DNA of 42,067 bases from Candidatus Latescibacterota bacterium (GTDB lineage Bacteria > Latescibacterota > UBA2968 > GCA-2709665), in the NCBI GenBank assembly GCA_012271065.1, contig JAAXHE010000136.1, forward strand, positions 1 to 42,067, written 5' to 3'. Below are positions 16,291-24,285 of the stretch, piece after piece. A model generated the notes under the pieces. It did no database searches. It saw only the letters and a program-made list of their open reading frames with translations, and had not been told where the DNA came from. How positions within the stretch are numbered: position 1 is the stretch's first letter; each line of letters starts with the position of its first letter. The position numbers were made by a program, and so were the translations under genes.

Positions 16291-17259
16291 CTATGTCAGC
16301 CGTACCAGGGATGCGACCGGATTTACCCTGTTCCTATCTCGAACATCGTCCATCACTCGGGTGCGCAGGGCCTCATATATCCCATAGCCTCGGGACCCGC
16401 GATCGCCACTGTCGTCGAGGAAATCGTTGTTGGTGACGACCACCAGTACTGTGCTCGTCAACCTGTCAGCACCGTCGATAAATTCCCGTAGTAACTCGTA
16501 GTGTTCCATCGCCATGGCCCTGGTGTAGTAGCGCAGACCGTCCCTTGGATTTCTAGCCACCGTTACGCGGGCGTTGTCAAATAACACTAGCGTTCCGGAT
16601 TGCCCCACATGATGAATCCAGTAGAAGGCCGATTCGATGAAGTATCTGGCCGTGTTGCGATTGATACTTGTGTAGATGGAAAACGGACGGACACCACTAA
16701 TTCGCGTGTTCTCTCCCGTCAGCCAATCCAATAGCGGCTCCCCGGTGTAACCGCCACGGCTGTTCTCTTCCATGCAAAGATGGCTCATACACACCCGGAA
16801 ATCTCTCGCCATCTTCGTGTTCCTGAAGACACGGTTCTGTATCATCAGCCTCAGATTTCCGAGAACGAACTCCGATTCGAGACCATTGGCTGTTGCGATG
16901 GCGTCGAAGACGTTGCCGTCCACGCCGGGACGTATTCCGTCAATCTGGTAGCCCTGCTCGGCAGCGAGCCTCAGGATCATACGGCGAGCTAGCAGCCGCC
17001 AATCGACTTGGCTGGCGAACCTGAAAAAGAAGTCTTGCGGCATGTGCGCCCGCATCGTCTCAGCGTTCAGTTTAATGAAAATATAGTCCAGTTCATGGCA
17101 ACTGGCCTCCGTTCCTGCGTACAAACCAGCCCTGGAATCCTCGTTTGATGGCACTGTGAACTTGATCGACGCCCCCCCACAGCGGACATACGACGAAAGG
17201 TACTCTTCGTTGATGACCTGAAGCCAGTCCTTGAGGGAGATGGAGATTGTGTTGTGCAT
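16291..17259 (-). CDS. Degenerate BrxD/DUF2791-like ATPase paralogue
   Basis: 322 aa from ATG 17259. Residues 10-37 (WLQVINEEYLSSYVRCGGAS then IKFTV) occupy the P-loop position, but GGASIKF replaces G-x-x-x-x-G-K-S/T. The second half, 'GTLVLFDNARV' (222-232), 'YELLREFIDGADRL' and 'VLVVVTNNDFLDD', lines up in order with the Walker B, helix and sensor parts of the DUF2791 ATPases; the Walker B pair is Asp228-Asn229 instead of Asp-Glu. Both catalytic sites are thus altered while the fold looks kept, which suggests a structural or regulatory partner of the intact ATPase next door. The family call is from pattern recall and is moderately sure. Its start overlaps the previous stop (TGATG). Confidence 0.65.
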   Translation of the reverse strand: MHNTISISLKDWLQVINEEYLSSYVRCGGASIKFTVPSNEDSRAGLYAGTEASCHELDYIFIKLNAETMRAHMPQDFFFRFASQVDWRLLARRMILRLAAEQGYQIDGIRPGVDGNVFDAIATANGLESEFVLGNLRLMIQNRVFRNTKMARDFRVCMSHLCMEENSRGGYTGEPLLDWLTGENTRISGVRPFSIYTSINRNTARYFIESAFYWIHHVGQSGTLVLFDNARVTVARNPRDGLRYYTRAMAMEHYELLREFIDGADRLTSTVLVVVTNNDFLDDSGDRGSRGYGIYEALRTRVMDDVRDRNRVNPVASLVRLT

Positions 17260-18131
17260 CAGTCATCCCTCGTAAATCGAATCCCGAAGTACTTGATGTC
17301 CTGGCCCTGTGGACCCACAAAGGTGAATACGTTTCTGCCGCCCCGGGTACCCGTGGACGCGTGGAAAAATACTTTGGCGCCTGACGTTGTTTCTGTAACT
17401 CCGCTTGTCTCCAACTGGTAAAGGTCCCGGGCAAAGTCAATTTGTGCATAATCTCGCCCGCTACCCGGTAGAGAGGTGAATAACCTGTAGATTCTTGCTA
17501 AAGGTACCACACGCCCGGAACCGCCCTTCATGAGTCCATCCGAAGCATCTTCCTTCACAAGCTCCAGGTAAACCCTGTACAGGGCCTCCAAAAACCGTTT
17601 AGCGGAGAAGCGACTACGCTTCTTCTGGTTCGCGACCAGCAGATCGGCCAGGTAGGAAGGCTTAATAGTCGAGATTTTCTTGTTATCAATTCGGATCGCC
17701 TCATCCTCGGGTAATATTCGCACGATGGAGGGGTGTGAGATCAACTGTCCGTCCCGCAAATGGATTTCCAGACCCCTTTCAGACGCGACACGACGCAACT
17801 CGTGTGTATAGCCGCCCTTGAGGTATTCAACTACTTCATCTTCTCCATAGGGCCAGGACTGGATAGCGTCCGTCACCACCCGCGTCAGGTTTTCAAGCGC
17901 AACATTGAGTCCGACTCGTGCCTTCTTGATTGCGCCTATGTTGCCCTCTTTTGCGGCCTTTTGCAGGCGTCTGGCCAAATTCACCAGGTTGGTAGCGGAT
18001 TGGCGGGCTGATTCAGCGGCGTTCTCGGAATCGTCAAACGCTTGTCCAATGCTGTCCATGTATTTTTCCTGTGTTCGAAAGATCTGTCGAATCAGCGACG
18101 TGATTGATGATGGTGCAAACACGGCTGTCAC
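17259..18131 (-). CDS. First gene of defence-like operon, family not recognised
   Basis: 290 aa from GTG 18131 (AGGAA about 10 bp upstream). Residues 1-90 are strongly helical ('KYMDSIGQAFDDSENAAESARQSATNLVNLARRLQKAAKEG') and may form a coiled coil. The middle has alternating strands and helices ('HLRDGQLISHPSIVRILPEDEAIRIDNKKIS', 'YLADLLVANQKKRSRFSAKRFLEALYRVYLELV'), and the end is a beta-rich region closing in 'QGQDIKYFGIRFTRDD'. No catalytic motif, zinc ligand or TerB signature is visible. By position it takes the place of the first component (TerB protein in Shango, other proteins in BREX-like sets), so it may be the sensor or scaffold. It overlaps the next gene by one base. Confidence 0.75.
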   Translation of the reverse strand: MTAVFAPSSITSLIRQIFRTQEKYMDSIGQAFDDSENAAESARQSATNLVNLARRLQKAAKEGNIGAIKKARVGLNVALENLTRVVTDAIQSWPYGEDEVVEYLKGGYTHELRRVASERGLEIHLRDGQLISHPSIVRILPEDEAIRIDNKKISTIKPSYLADLLVANQKKRSRFSAKRFLEALYRVYLELVKEDASDGLMKGGSGRVVPLARIYRLFTSLPGSGRDYAQIDFARDLYQLETSGVTETTSGAKVFFHASTGTRGGRNVFTFVGPQGQDIKYFGIRFTRDD

Positions 18132-18197
18132 GGAAACATATTCCTGTTCCCAGGTAATGAATGAAGCCGAAGTTGTCCCGCGGTGGCTGGTTTATTC

Positions 18198-18226
18198 AGC
18201 ATAAAGTATTACGTGCGTGTTGTCAA
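18198..18226 (-). promoter_or_regulatory. Sigma70-type promoter of the BrxD-like/SNF2 operon
   Basis: On the minus strand: TTGACA (-35, 18221-18226), a 17 bp spacer and TATGCT (-10, 18198-18203). Transcription would start near 18190, about 60 nt before the GTG at 18131. It is the only near-consensus promoter in the 18132-18313 gap. The -35 is perfect, which argues for constitutive expression. Confidence 0.7.
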
Positions 18227-18313
18227 GCAAATCGTTCGCAATGTCAAAAAAGCGCCACCGTGATGGCCGCGCCTTGATTTACTTCCTATATTGCAGCTGA
18301 AAAGATTGCCGGT

Positions 18314-19588
18314 CTAATCGACCTTGCCGTGTCTGCGAAGCACGGCGTCGATATCGTCCAGCCCCGTTCCCTTCCTGGTACCCTCAAACTTCAATCCCGC
18401 GTTCAGCAGCATGTCGATCACGGCCGGATAGTCAGCCCCGGGTCCCGGCGAGTTGATCGCGAAATGCAGGGTCGTGCCCATTGCGGCGCCGCCGAACTCG
18501 TTCCGCAATTCGAACGAGGGGCCGCGATCGAGGATCAGGGCCATGGTGTCGAGATGTCCCTGGGAAGCGGCCCACATCAGGCCCGTCATATTCCACGTGC
18601 CCTGACCGTCCACGTCGACGCCGTTTGCCAGCAGGTATTCGGCGATATCCGTCCGTCCGAACCGGCAGGCATCTTCAAACGCGGCCGCCAGCTCAGCCTC
18701 GGATACGCCGCGCTCCTCGACGAATTCCCTCGTCAGATCCAACCGGCCCAATCCCGCGGCCATCGCTGCGGTTTTTACCTCCGCCCCTAAGCGGACCAGT
18801 GCCGCTGCCGATTCGGGATATCCGAATTTAAGGGCCAGACGTACCGGCGCCCCGTCCCCGTTGAGGCCATCCACTTTGGAGCCCGCCTCCACGAATATCT
18901 CAATCAGGTCGGTCGCCACACCCATGTCGTGCGGATGTACGCTGGTTACGAGCGCCAACATCGGCGTGTCATCCGAATTGCCCAGCCCGCACAGGGCGTC
19001 CACCTCCGCACCGGCATCCAGCAATAGCCGCGCGATTTCGGGCGCATTGGCGGGCGACCGCTGGCGAAAGTCCTCGATGCCGTTGGCGGCGAGGTAATAC
19101 AGCAGCGTCGCGTGGTGAATGCGCGCCGATCTGGCGTGGGCTAAAGCCGGATTGCGCCGCAGGAGCGACTGGAGTCTGGCGAGGTCCCCGTCCACGACGG
19201 CGTCGGCCGCGACCTCGAACTCGGCCCCTTCTGGCGTCTGACGCGTGTCCACGTCGACAAACCTGGCGAAAGCATCCCAACGCCCAAAGCTGTGGGCATG
19301 CGCAACAAGAGCCTGCGCATCGGCCAGCTCAAACCCGGCGCCACCTTCCTTGGCCGTCTCGGACGTCTCGCGGGCCCCTTTTTCGACTTCGCCTATCGCC
19401 CGTTCCCAACTTCCCCGCACAAAGTCCGTCAGGTCGGGTCCGGCGCTTTGGACGATCGACTCGAGCCACCCGCCGCACCACTCCTGTAAGGCGTTGGCAT
19501 TCTCCGAACGGGCGGCCTCGACAAGTTCCTCTGTCAGCTTCATGTAATCCGCGAGATTTGGCTGCGCAGGTAGCGGAAGGGTGTCCAT
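18314..19588 (-). CDS. Ankyrin-repeat-like protein
   Basis: 424 aa from ATG 19588; a TTG four codons upstream (19600) is less likely. After an N-terminal helical part (LADYMKLTEELVEAARSENAN...), residues from about 140 contain ankyrin-like helix-turn-helix units: 'ADAVVDGDLARLQSLLRRNPALAHARS', 'APEIARLLLDAGAEVDALCGLGNSDDTPM', 'VRLALKFGYPESAAALVRLGAEV', 'DACRFGRTDIAEYLLANGVDVDGQGTWNMTGLMWAASQGHLDTMALILDRG' and 'VIDMLLNAGLKFEG'. It has no signal peptide, so it is likely a cytosolic protein-protein interaction scaffold. It lies 182 bp upstream of the defence operon, on the same strand and reading toward the operon promoter; whether it belongs to that system is open. GC-rich codon use differs from the adjacent operon. 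Confidence 0.8.
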   Translation of the reverse strand: MDTLPLPAQPNLADYMKLTEELVEAARSENANALQEWCGGWLESIVQSAGPDLTDFVRGSWERAIGEVEKGARETSETAKEGGAGFELADAQALVAHAHSFGRWDAFARFVDVDTRQTPEGAEFEVAADAVVDGDLARLQSLLRRNPALAHARSARIHHATLLYYLAANGIEDFRQRSPANAPEIARLLLDAGAEVDALCGLGNSDDTPMLALVTSVHPHDMGVATDLIEIFVEAGSKVDGLNGDGAPVRLALKFGYPESAAALVRLGAEVKTAAMAAGLGRLDLTREFVEERGVSEAELAAAFEDACRFGRTDIAEYLLANGVDVDGQGTWNMTGLMWAASQGHLDTMALILDRGPSFELRNEFGGAAMGTTLHFAINSPGPGADYPAVIDMLLNAGLKFEGTRKGTGLDDIDAVLRRHGKVD

Positions 19589-19707
19589 GGAATGGTCCAA
19601 TCGTTAAGTGTGGCAAGAGGGGAGGGGAGAGGGCAAAGGGTCCCGCGGAACCCCCCGTTTTGCGAAACGGACCGGCGATATTGATTCGCGGATGTCAGGT
19701 TGTTGTA

Positions 19708-19729
19708 GGGGCGACCGGCCGGTCGCCCC
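19708..19729. repeat. Perfect 22 bp palindrome (REP-like)
   Basis: GGGGCGACCGGCCGGTCGCC followed by CC: all 22 bases are self-complementary. It lies between the ankyrin-like gene and the decarboxylase and belongs to the GTAGGGGCG...CGCCCC style of dispersed palindromes. Confidence 0.75.
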
Positions 19730-19883
19730 CGCGATTTCGACGACCCGGGTATCAAGCTATAAAATCATAGCTCCGGTTTCAAGCTCTATACAACGTCCGT
19801 TTTCGCAGTTAGATCTACGAATAATCGTTGTTTTGAAGCGATTGTGTTATATTGATGACGCGGCCGGTATGGTCGAATTGGCC

Positions 19884-19904
19884 GGGCGCCCACAAGGGAC
19901 GCCC
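19884..19904. repeat. REP-like 21 bp palindrome, copy 3
   Basis: Exact third copy of the palindrome at 4426 and 5790, again followed by CTAC as in copy 2. It lies 91 bp before the decarboxylase start. Confidence 0.8.
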
Positions 19905-19994
19905 CTACGTGACGAGGGCGAACCAATGCCGCAAGGTTTGGTGGTCTGCGCCGCATTCGAGTCGAATTGTAATCAATGGCGAGTACACGGCACG

Positions 19995-21398
19995 ATGAAA
20001 CGGGAAGACTACTATCGATGGGCTGAGCGCGCCGCGCGGTGGGGCGCGGACTATCTCGCGACGGTCGAGCACCAGCCCGTTCGGGCGCAGACTTCGCCGG
20101 GCGAAATCGCCGCGATGCTCCCGGGAGCGCCGCCCGAATTGCCGGAAGACATGGAGGCGATCTTCGCCGACTTCGAGCGCATCGTGCCCGGCGGGATGAC
20201 GCACTGGCAGCACCCTCGCTTTTTCGCCTATTTCCCCGCCAGCGCCGCACCGGCTTCGATGATTGCCGAGAATCTGACGGCCGTGATGGCGGCCCAGTGC
20301 ATGCTCTGGCAGACCTCGCCAGCGGCCACGGAAATCGAGACGCGGATGGTGGACTGGATGCGCCAGGCGCTCGGGCTCCCGCAAGGGTTCCAGGGCGTCA
20401 TCCAGGACACGGCGACGGCGGCCAATCTCTGCGCCGTTCTGACGATGCGCGAACGCGCGCTGAACTGGCGGGGGATCGACTCCGGAATGACGGGTGAGAA
20501 ACGGCTCAGGATCTATGCCTCGCCGGAGACCCATTCCTCAATCGACAAATCCATCCGAATCGCGGGGATCGGCCAGCGGAACCTCGTCAAGGTGCACACC
20601 GACGGGTCCGGCGCGCTCGACCCGGAGGCGCTCCGTACGGCGATCGCTGATGACCGCGAGGCGGGATTCCTGCCCGCAGGTGTCGTCCTCTGTGTCGGCG
20701 GCACGTCGGTCGGCGCGTCCGACCGGGTGCGCCCGGCCATGGAAGTCGCTTGCGAGTTCGATCTCTACGTCCACGTGGACGCAGCGTGGGCCGGTTCCGC
20801 GATGATCTGCCCCGAGCTGAGGGGATTGTGGGAGGGCGTCGAGAAGGCCGACAGTATCGTCTTCAATCCCCATAAGTGGCTCGGCGCGCAGTTCGACTGC
20901 TCAATCCAGTTTCTCGCAAACCCGGAACCCCAGGTCCGCACCCTGGGGATCCGCCCTGAATACCTCGAAACGCTCGGTCAGTCGGAAATCACCAATTACA
21001 GCGAGTGGACCATCCCGCTGGGGCGCCGTTTCCGGGCGCTCAAGCTCTGGTTCCTTCTCCGCGCCCACGGGCTGGAAGACCTCCGCCAGCGCATCCGGAA
21101 CCATATCGCGTGGGCCGAGGAGGCCGCCGTGGCGATCGCATCGCTAGACGGATTTCGACTGACGACGGACTGCCGCCTTTCGCTCTTCACGTTCCAGTAC
21201 GCGTCGGACGGCGAGGATGCCAATGACGCCACCGAGCGCCTGCTCCGCGCGGTGAATGACGACGGCCGGATCTACCTGACGCATACGATCCACGAAGGAC
21301 AATTCGTCATCCGCTTCCAGGTGGGGCAGTTCGACTGTCGAAGAGAAGACGTGCAAATGGCGGTGGACGTGCTGCGTGAGGCTGCCGATGCGCTTTGA
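19995..21398 (+). CDS. PLP-dependent aromatic-L-amino-acid decarboxylase-like enzyme
   Basis: 467 aa from ATG 19995 (MKREDYYRWAERAARWGADYL), which matches the normal N-terminal helix and length of group II decarboxylases. The frame stays open far upstream through repeats, and I reject those starts. PLP motifs: 'HVDAAWAGSA' (Asp/Ala pocket), the Schiff-base Lys294 in FNPHKWLGAQFDCS, 'QDTATAANLCAVLTMRERAL' and 'SSIDKSIRIAGIG'. The enzyme converts an aromatic amino acid to its amine (tyramine, tryptamine, phenethylamine or DOPA-derived). The substrate cannot be read. The C-terminal 'TIHEGQFVIRFQVGQFDCRREDV' is the standard end. Its stop overlaps the start of a GNAT gene by 11 bases, implying a coupled pathway. 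Confidence 0.9.
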   Translation: MKREDYYRWAERAARWGADYLATVEHQPVRAQTSPGEIAAMLPGAPPELPEDMEAIFADFERIVPGGMTHWQHPRFFAYFPASAAPASMIAENLTAVMAAQCMLWQTSPAATEIETRMVDWMRQALGLPQGFQGVIQDTATAANLCAVLTMRERALNWRGIDSGMTGEKRLRIYASPETHSSIDKSIRIAGIGQRNLVKVHTDGSGALDPEALRTAIADDREAGFLPAGVVLCVGGTSVGASDRVRPAMEVACEFDLYVHVDAAWAGSAMICPELRGLWEGVEKADSIVFNPHKWLGAQFDCSIQFLANPEPQVRTLGIRPEYLETLGQSEITNYSEWTIPLGRRFRALKLWFLLRAHGLEDLRQRIRNHIAWAEEAAVAIASLDGFRLTTDCRLSLFTFQYASDGEDANDATERLLRAVNDDGRIYLTHTIHEGQFVIRFQVGQFDCRREDVQMAVDVLREAADAL

Positions 21399-21852
21399 TA
21401 TCGAACCACTTACTCAATCGGACGCCGAGACGATTGCCACATGGCATTACGATGGCGAGTATGCATTCTACGATGCCGAGGCGGATGCCGACGATCTGGC
21501 TGAGCTTCTGGATCCCTCGCTAAGAGGCGAGTCGATGTACGGCGTTCGGGATGGCGCGGGCGAATTGGTCGGGTTCTTCGCGTTCCAGATCACGGGTGGC
21601 GTGGTGGATTACGGTCTGGGACTTCGTCCGGACCTGACGGGGAAGGGCTCAGGGTCAGATTTCGTGCGCGCAGGTCTGGACTTCGCGCAGTCTCGATTCT
21701 CGCCGAAGACCATCCAGCTTCACGTTGCGGCCTTCAACAAACGCGCGATCAAGGTCTATCAACGAATTGGTTTCAGGGAGGTCGAACATTACATGAACCG
21801 GACGAATGGCGGGGAGTTTGAGTTCGTCCGAATGGAATTGATGGATACGTAA
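21388..21852 (+). CDS. GNAT N-acetyltransferase coupled to the decarboxylase
   Basis: 154 aa from ATG 21388, inside the last codons of the decarboxylase. The GNAT fold is evident: 'YGVRDGAGELVGFFAFQITGG', the acetyl-CoA loop 'LGLRPDLTGKGSGSDFVRAGLDFAQ' (GKGSGS) and the C-terminal 'LHVAAFNKRAIKVYQRIGFREVEHYMN'. The overlap suggests translational coupling. A reasonable inference is acetylation of the amine that the decarboxylase makes, though GNAT substrates cannot be predicted from sequence alone. The N-terminal 'IATWHYDGEYAFYD' is typical of a common subgroup of unknown substrate. Confidence 0.88.
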   Translation: MRFDIEPLTQSDAETIATWHYDGEYAFYDAEADADDLAELLDPSLRGESMYGVRDGAGELVGFFAFQITGGVVDYGLGLRPDLTGKGSGSDFVRAGLDFAQSRFSPKTIQLHVAAFNKRAIKVYQRIGFREVEHYMNRTNGGEFEFVRMELMDT

Positions 21853-21937
21853 GAACAGCAGCGTTGAACTTTCATTTGTGCACATCAGCGCACGAACCCG
21901 CGCCGTCGCTACTTTCCTTTCCAATTGGATCAAGTAG

Positions 21938-22663
21938 ATGGATCTGGTCACACTTGACCGAATGCCCGAAATGTCGGGCGTTTTGAAAGAACTCAACGAT
22001 TCCACGTGGCCCGAGTTTCTGTTGCGCGCGGATATTCGAAGCTGGTCTTCCATTTACACCGGGTTTCAGAGCTTCCAGATCCTCGTCCTGGAACACAATG
22101 CCCTGGTGGGCGCTGGCTTGACCGTACCGTTTGAATGGGTACCAGGCGATCCCTTGCCTTCGACAATTGACGAGATGGTCTATTCGGCCCATTGGCCCTT
22201 AAAGACCGCGGGCGTACTCTGTGCTCTGGGCGTTCTCGTGCGGCCGATGTATCGCAGAAGGGGAATTAGTCGAAAGATCCTTTCCGAAATGCGATCTCTG
22301 TCGACAGCGAAGGGATTGCGGGGCGTCCTGGCCCCTGTAAGGCCAAATCGGAAACACGAGTTTGCGGAAGATTCAATCGAAGCGTACGCCCAGCGCCGGG
22401 ATGAGAAGGGTCGCCTGCTTGATCCGTGGCTTCGTGTCCACGAGGAAATGGGTGGCGAAAGACTGGGTTTCATGCACAATTCGCTTACGGTGACTGCATC
22501 GATCCAGGATTGGGAGAAATGGACGGGAATGCGATTCTCAACGTCGGGTTCCTACTGCATTCCGGACGGTCTGGCGCCAATCACAATCGACCTGGAAGAG
22601 AATCTGGGCACATACCGTGAACCGAACGTTTGGTACTTTCATCGATCGAGATTACAAAACTGA
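21938..22663 (+). CDS. GNAT-like acetyltransferase, long form
   Basis: 241 aa from ATG 21938. An acetyltransferase core is visible in 'ALGVLVRPMYRRRGISRKILSEMRSLSTAKGLRGVLAPVRPNRKHEF', where RRRGIS is the CoA pyrophosphate loop. The second half has a distinctive conserved block: 'RLLDPWLRVHEEMGGERLGFMHNSLTVTASIQDWEKWTGMRF' and the ending 'YREPNVWYFHR'. This combination marks a known but uncharacterised acetyltransferase family. The N-terminus (MSGVLKELNDSTWPEFLL) fits full length. The gene lies 85 bp after the coupled GNAT, so cotranscription is possible. The substrate is unknown. Confidence 0.8.
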   Translation: MDLVTLDRMPEMSGVLKELNDSTWPEFLLRADIRSWSSIYTGFQSFQILVLEHNALVGAGLTVPFEWVPGDPLPSTIDEMVYSAHWPLKTAGVLCALGVLVRPMYRRRGISRKILSEMRSLSTAKGLRGVLAPVRPNRKHEFAEDSIEAYAQRRDEKGRLLDPWLRVHEEMGGERLGFMHNSLTVTASIQDWEKWTGMRFSTSGSYCIPDGLAPITIDLEENLGTYREPNVWYFHRSRLQN

Positions 22664-23078
22664 CGTGGGACGTGCGCTATACACGGCAATTCTGGCCTGC
22701 ACTCCTGGAGTGCACCCGTTCGATGATGGACCGATTCGGGATTCTTCTGACGCTGTCGGTATTTATTCCTATTTGGAATAGATTTTAGTGCTGTTCTTTG
22801 TTGGCCGATCCTGAGACTGACGGCATCGACTCCCGAAAGACGATCGACGCGAGGTTCACAGGTCCCGAACGCGCGTCTCGCCAACTGAACGGCATGTTTG
22901 CTCACACCTGGCCAAAATCGACTTTTCCAAATTACCTTGGATAGCCGTGATTGATGACATATTCACGGGATTCAATGTCAATGACAAGATCCTTGCCTTT
23001 GTGCTTGGGATTCACGTTGTCCCGATATTGATGTCGCTAAATGGATTTAACGCGTGACGCGATTACGAATGACGTATA
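22664..23078. other. Gap with a possible membrane-peptide remnant
   Basis: No full gene. A 36-codon plus-strand frame at 22947-23057, GTG start, reads VIDDIFTGFNVNDKILAFVL then GIHVVPILM, a plausible single membrane segment. The frame is open for about 20 codons before it without a start. It may be the tail of a lost membrane protein; evidence is weak. Confidence 0.3.
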
Positions 23079-23403
23079 TTTCATATCGGACATGGAATCT
23101 TCTCTTTGCTTGTCGCCCCGGAACCTGGTAAAACCACCAGGTCGCCGCATTGGGCGCGAGCGCCCTGCGACCGAGGGCGATCTGCCCTTTATCACGACGT
23201 GATCCACCAAAAACCGGAGCGAGGGCATCCCTGCCCCCGAACTTCGAGCAACCGACGAATCTCCACATCAAGGGCCGATTGCTCCCCTTCCATCCAACAC
23301 CACATCTGGGATGGCGGCGCATAGATCCCTCCTGTTCGCCGTCGAGGGCAGGGATGCCCTCGCTCCCGGGAAAGGCAATCGTGACTATTTGATGACCTGC
23401 CGC
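23079..23403. repeat. MITE-like ~326 bp dispersed element, copy 1
   Basis: Matches 41701-42027 over its whole length in the same orientation (TTTCATATCG at one end; GGCAATCGTGACTA then TG(A/C)CTGC near the other). Inside is a perfect 20 bp inverted repeat: GAGCGAGGGCATCCCTGCCC at 23217-23236 and its complement at 23346-23365, with 109 bp between. No transposase frame is present. Confidence 0.8.
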
Positions 23404-23692
23404 GGGTGTGCGGATTTTTTTTTTCGGTCACTTTGTCCTGGGCAGCATTGGCTCAAATAAGGCGCCCTGCATTGGCGTTACGAAACCACTTTCGATTTAG
23501 CCAGGTACTTACGCATCAAAATTCGCCTTTTCCGGATAATTTGAGACAGCAGTGATGTTTTCTAAATTCCAAGAGCACACGCTGAATTTTAGATCCACCA
23601 GATCTATGAAAAAATGGAATAAATAGGTGTATTTCTGCTGGCGAAACAGATCGTCTGAAGCGTGATTCTGCTGCAAGGCAGGTGTCGATACA
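23404..23692. other. AT-rich gap before the DUF6886-like gene
   Basis: No gene was found. The region is richer in A+T than its surroundings, with a T-tract at about 23415-23424. The start-proximal 50 bp has only a weak ribosome site (GGCAGGTG) for the gene at 23693. Confidence 0.4.
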
Positions 23693-24214
23693 ATGCATCT
23701 ATACAAGGTATCTGCTCCGCGCGAGAGTATGGTGTTCAGTCCAACGAGATTCTACCGGACTGAGGATTTTCGGAGCAGCAGCAGACGTTCCAAGCCAGGC
23801 TATATTCCGGACTGCCTGCTCTACGCCGGCGACTTCGAAGAGATTTCAATTCACCTGTTTCCGAAAATTCATAGAATAAGAGTCAGGAACTCTGAAGAAT
23901 CCAGGGGAGAGCTTTCGATCCTGGGATTCGAGACAGATGCGGCCAGAAGGTGTTGCATCTTCGTGAATCGTGAGGATGAGACGCGGATAGTGGAATTTGA
24001 GGCCAACGTCTATGTTTTCGAGGCCCGCCATTTCACGAAGACGCCCAGCAACGAATACATCTCCAGAGAACCGGTCGAAGCCATCGATTCGGAAGTATAT
24101 GCGATGCCTGAGATTCTGAAAAGATGGAGCATCCAGCTCATCCCTGTTGACTCAGTGTGCGCCTTGTCCAGGATTCTTGCCGACGCCGGCGTCGTCTATT
24201 CCTATCAGCCGTGA
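23693..24214 (+). CDS. DUF6886-like hypothetical protein
   Basis: 173 aa. The opening MHLYKVSAPRESMVFSPTRF and the late block 'ANVYVFEARHFTKTPSNEYISREPVEAIDSEVYAMPEILKRWSIQLIP' follow the layout of DUF6886 proteins: an 'L-F/Y-H/K-V-S' start, a central 'YVYEF' strand, 'Y-(Y/I)-S-R-x-P-V', then a leucine-rich helix. The central part ('LSILGFETDAARRCCIFVNREDETRIVEFEANV') is less conserved, and the family's usual His after the first strand is Lys here. Fold resemblance to ADP-ribosyltransferase-like proteins has been suspected for such families but cannot be judged here. It opens a run of plus-strand genes to 29240 with short gaps. Confidence 0.6.
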   Translation: MHLYKVSAPRESMVFSPTRFYRTEDFRSSSRRSKPGYIPDCLLYAGDFEEISIHLFPKIHRIRVRNSEESRGELSILGFETDAARRCCIFVNREDETRIVEFEANVYVFEARHFTKTPSNEYISREPVEAIDSEVYAMPEILKRWSIQLIPVDSVCALSRILADAGVVYSYQP

Positions 24215-24285
24215 CAGGCGATCGCTGCGTATCTGAAAACTGCGCACGTTTCGCTCCACAACGGGTTCGTCACGGTAGCCATCAG

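Noticed and set aside
23217..23365. CRISPR-like repeat
   Set aside because: The paired 20 bp units are inverted, not direct, and occur once per element.
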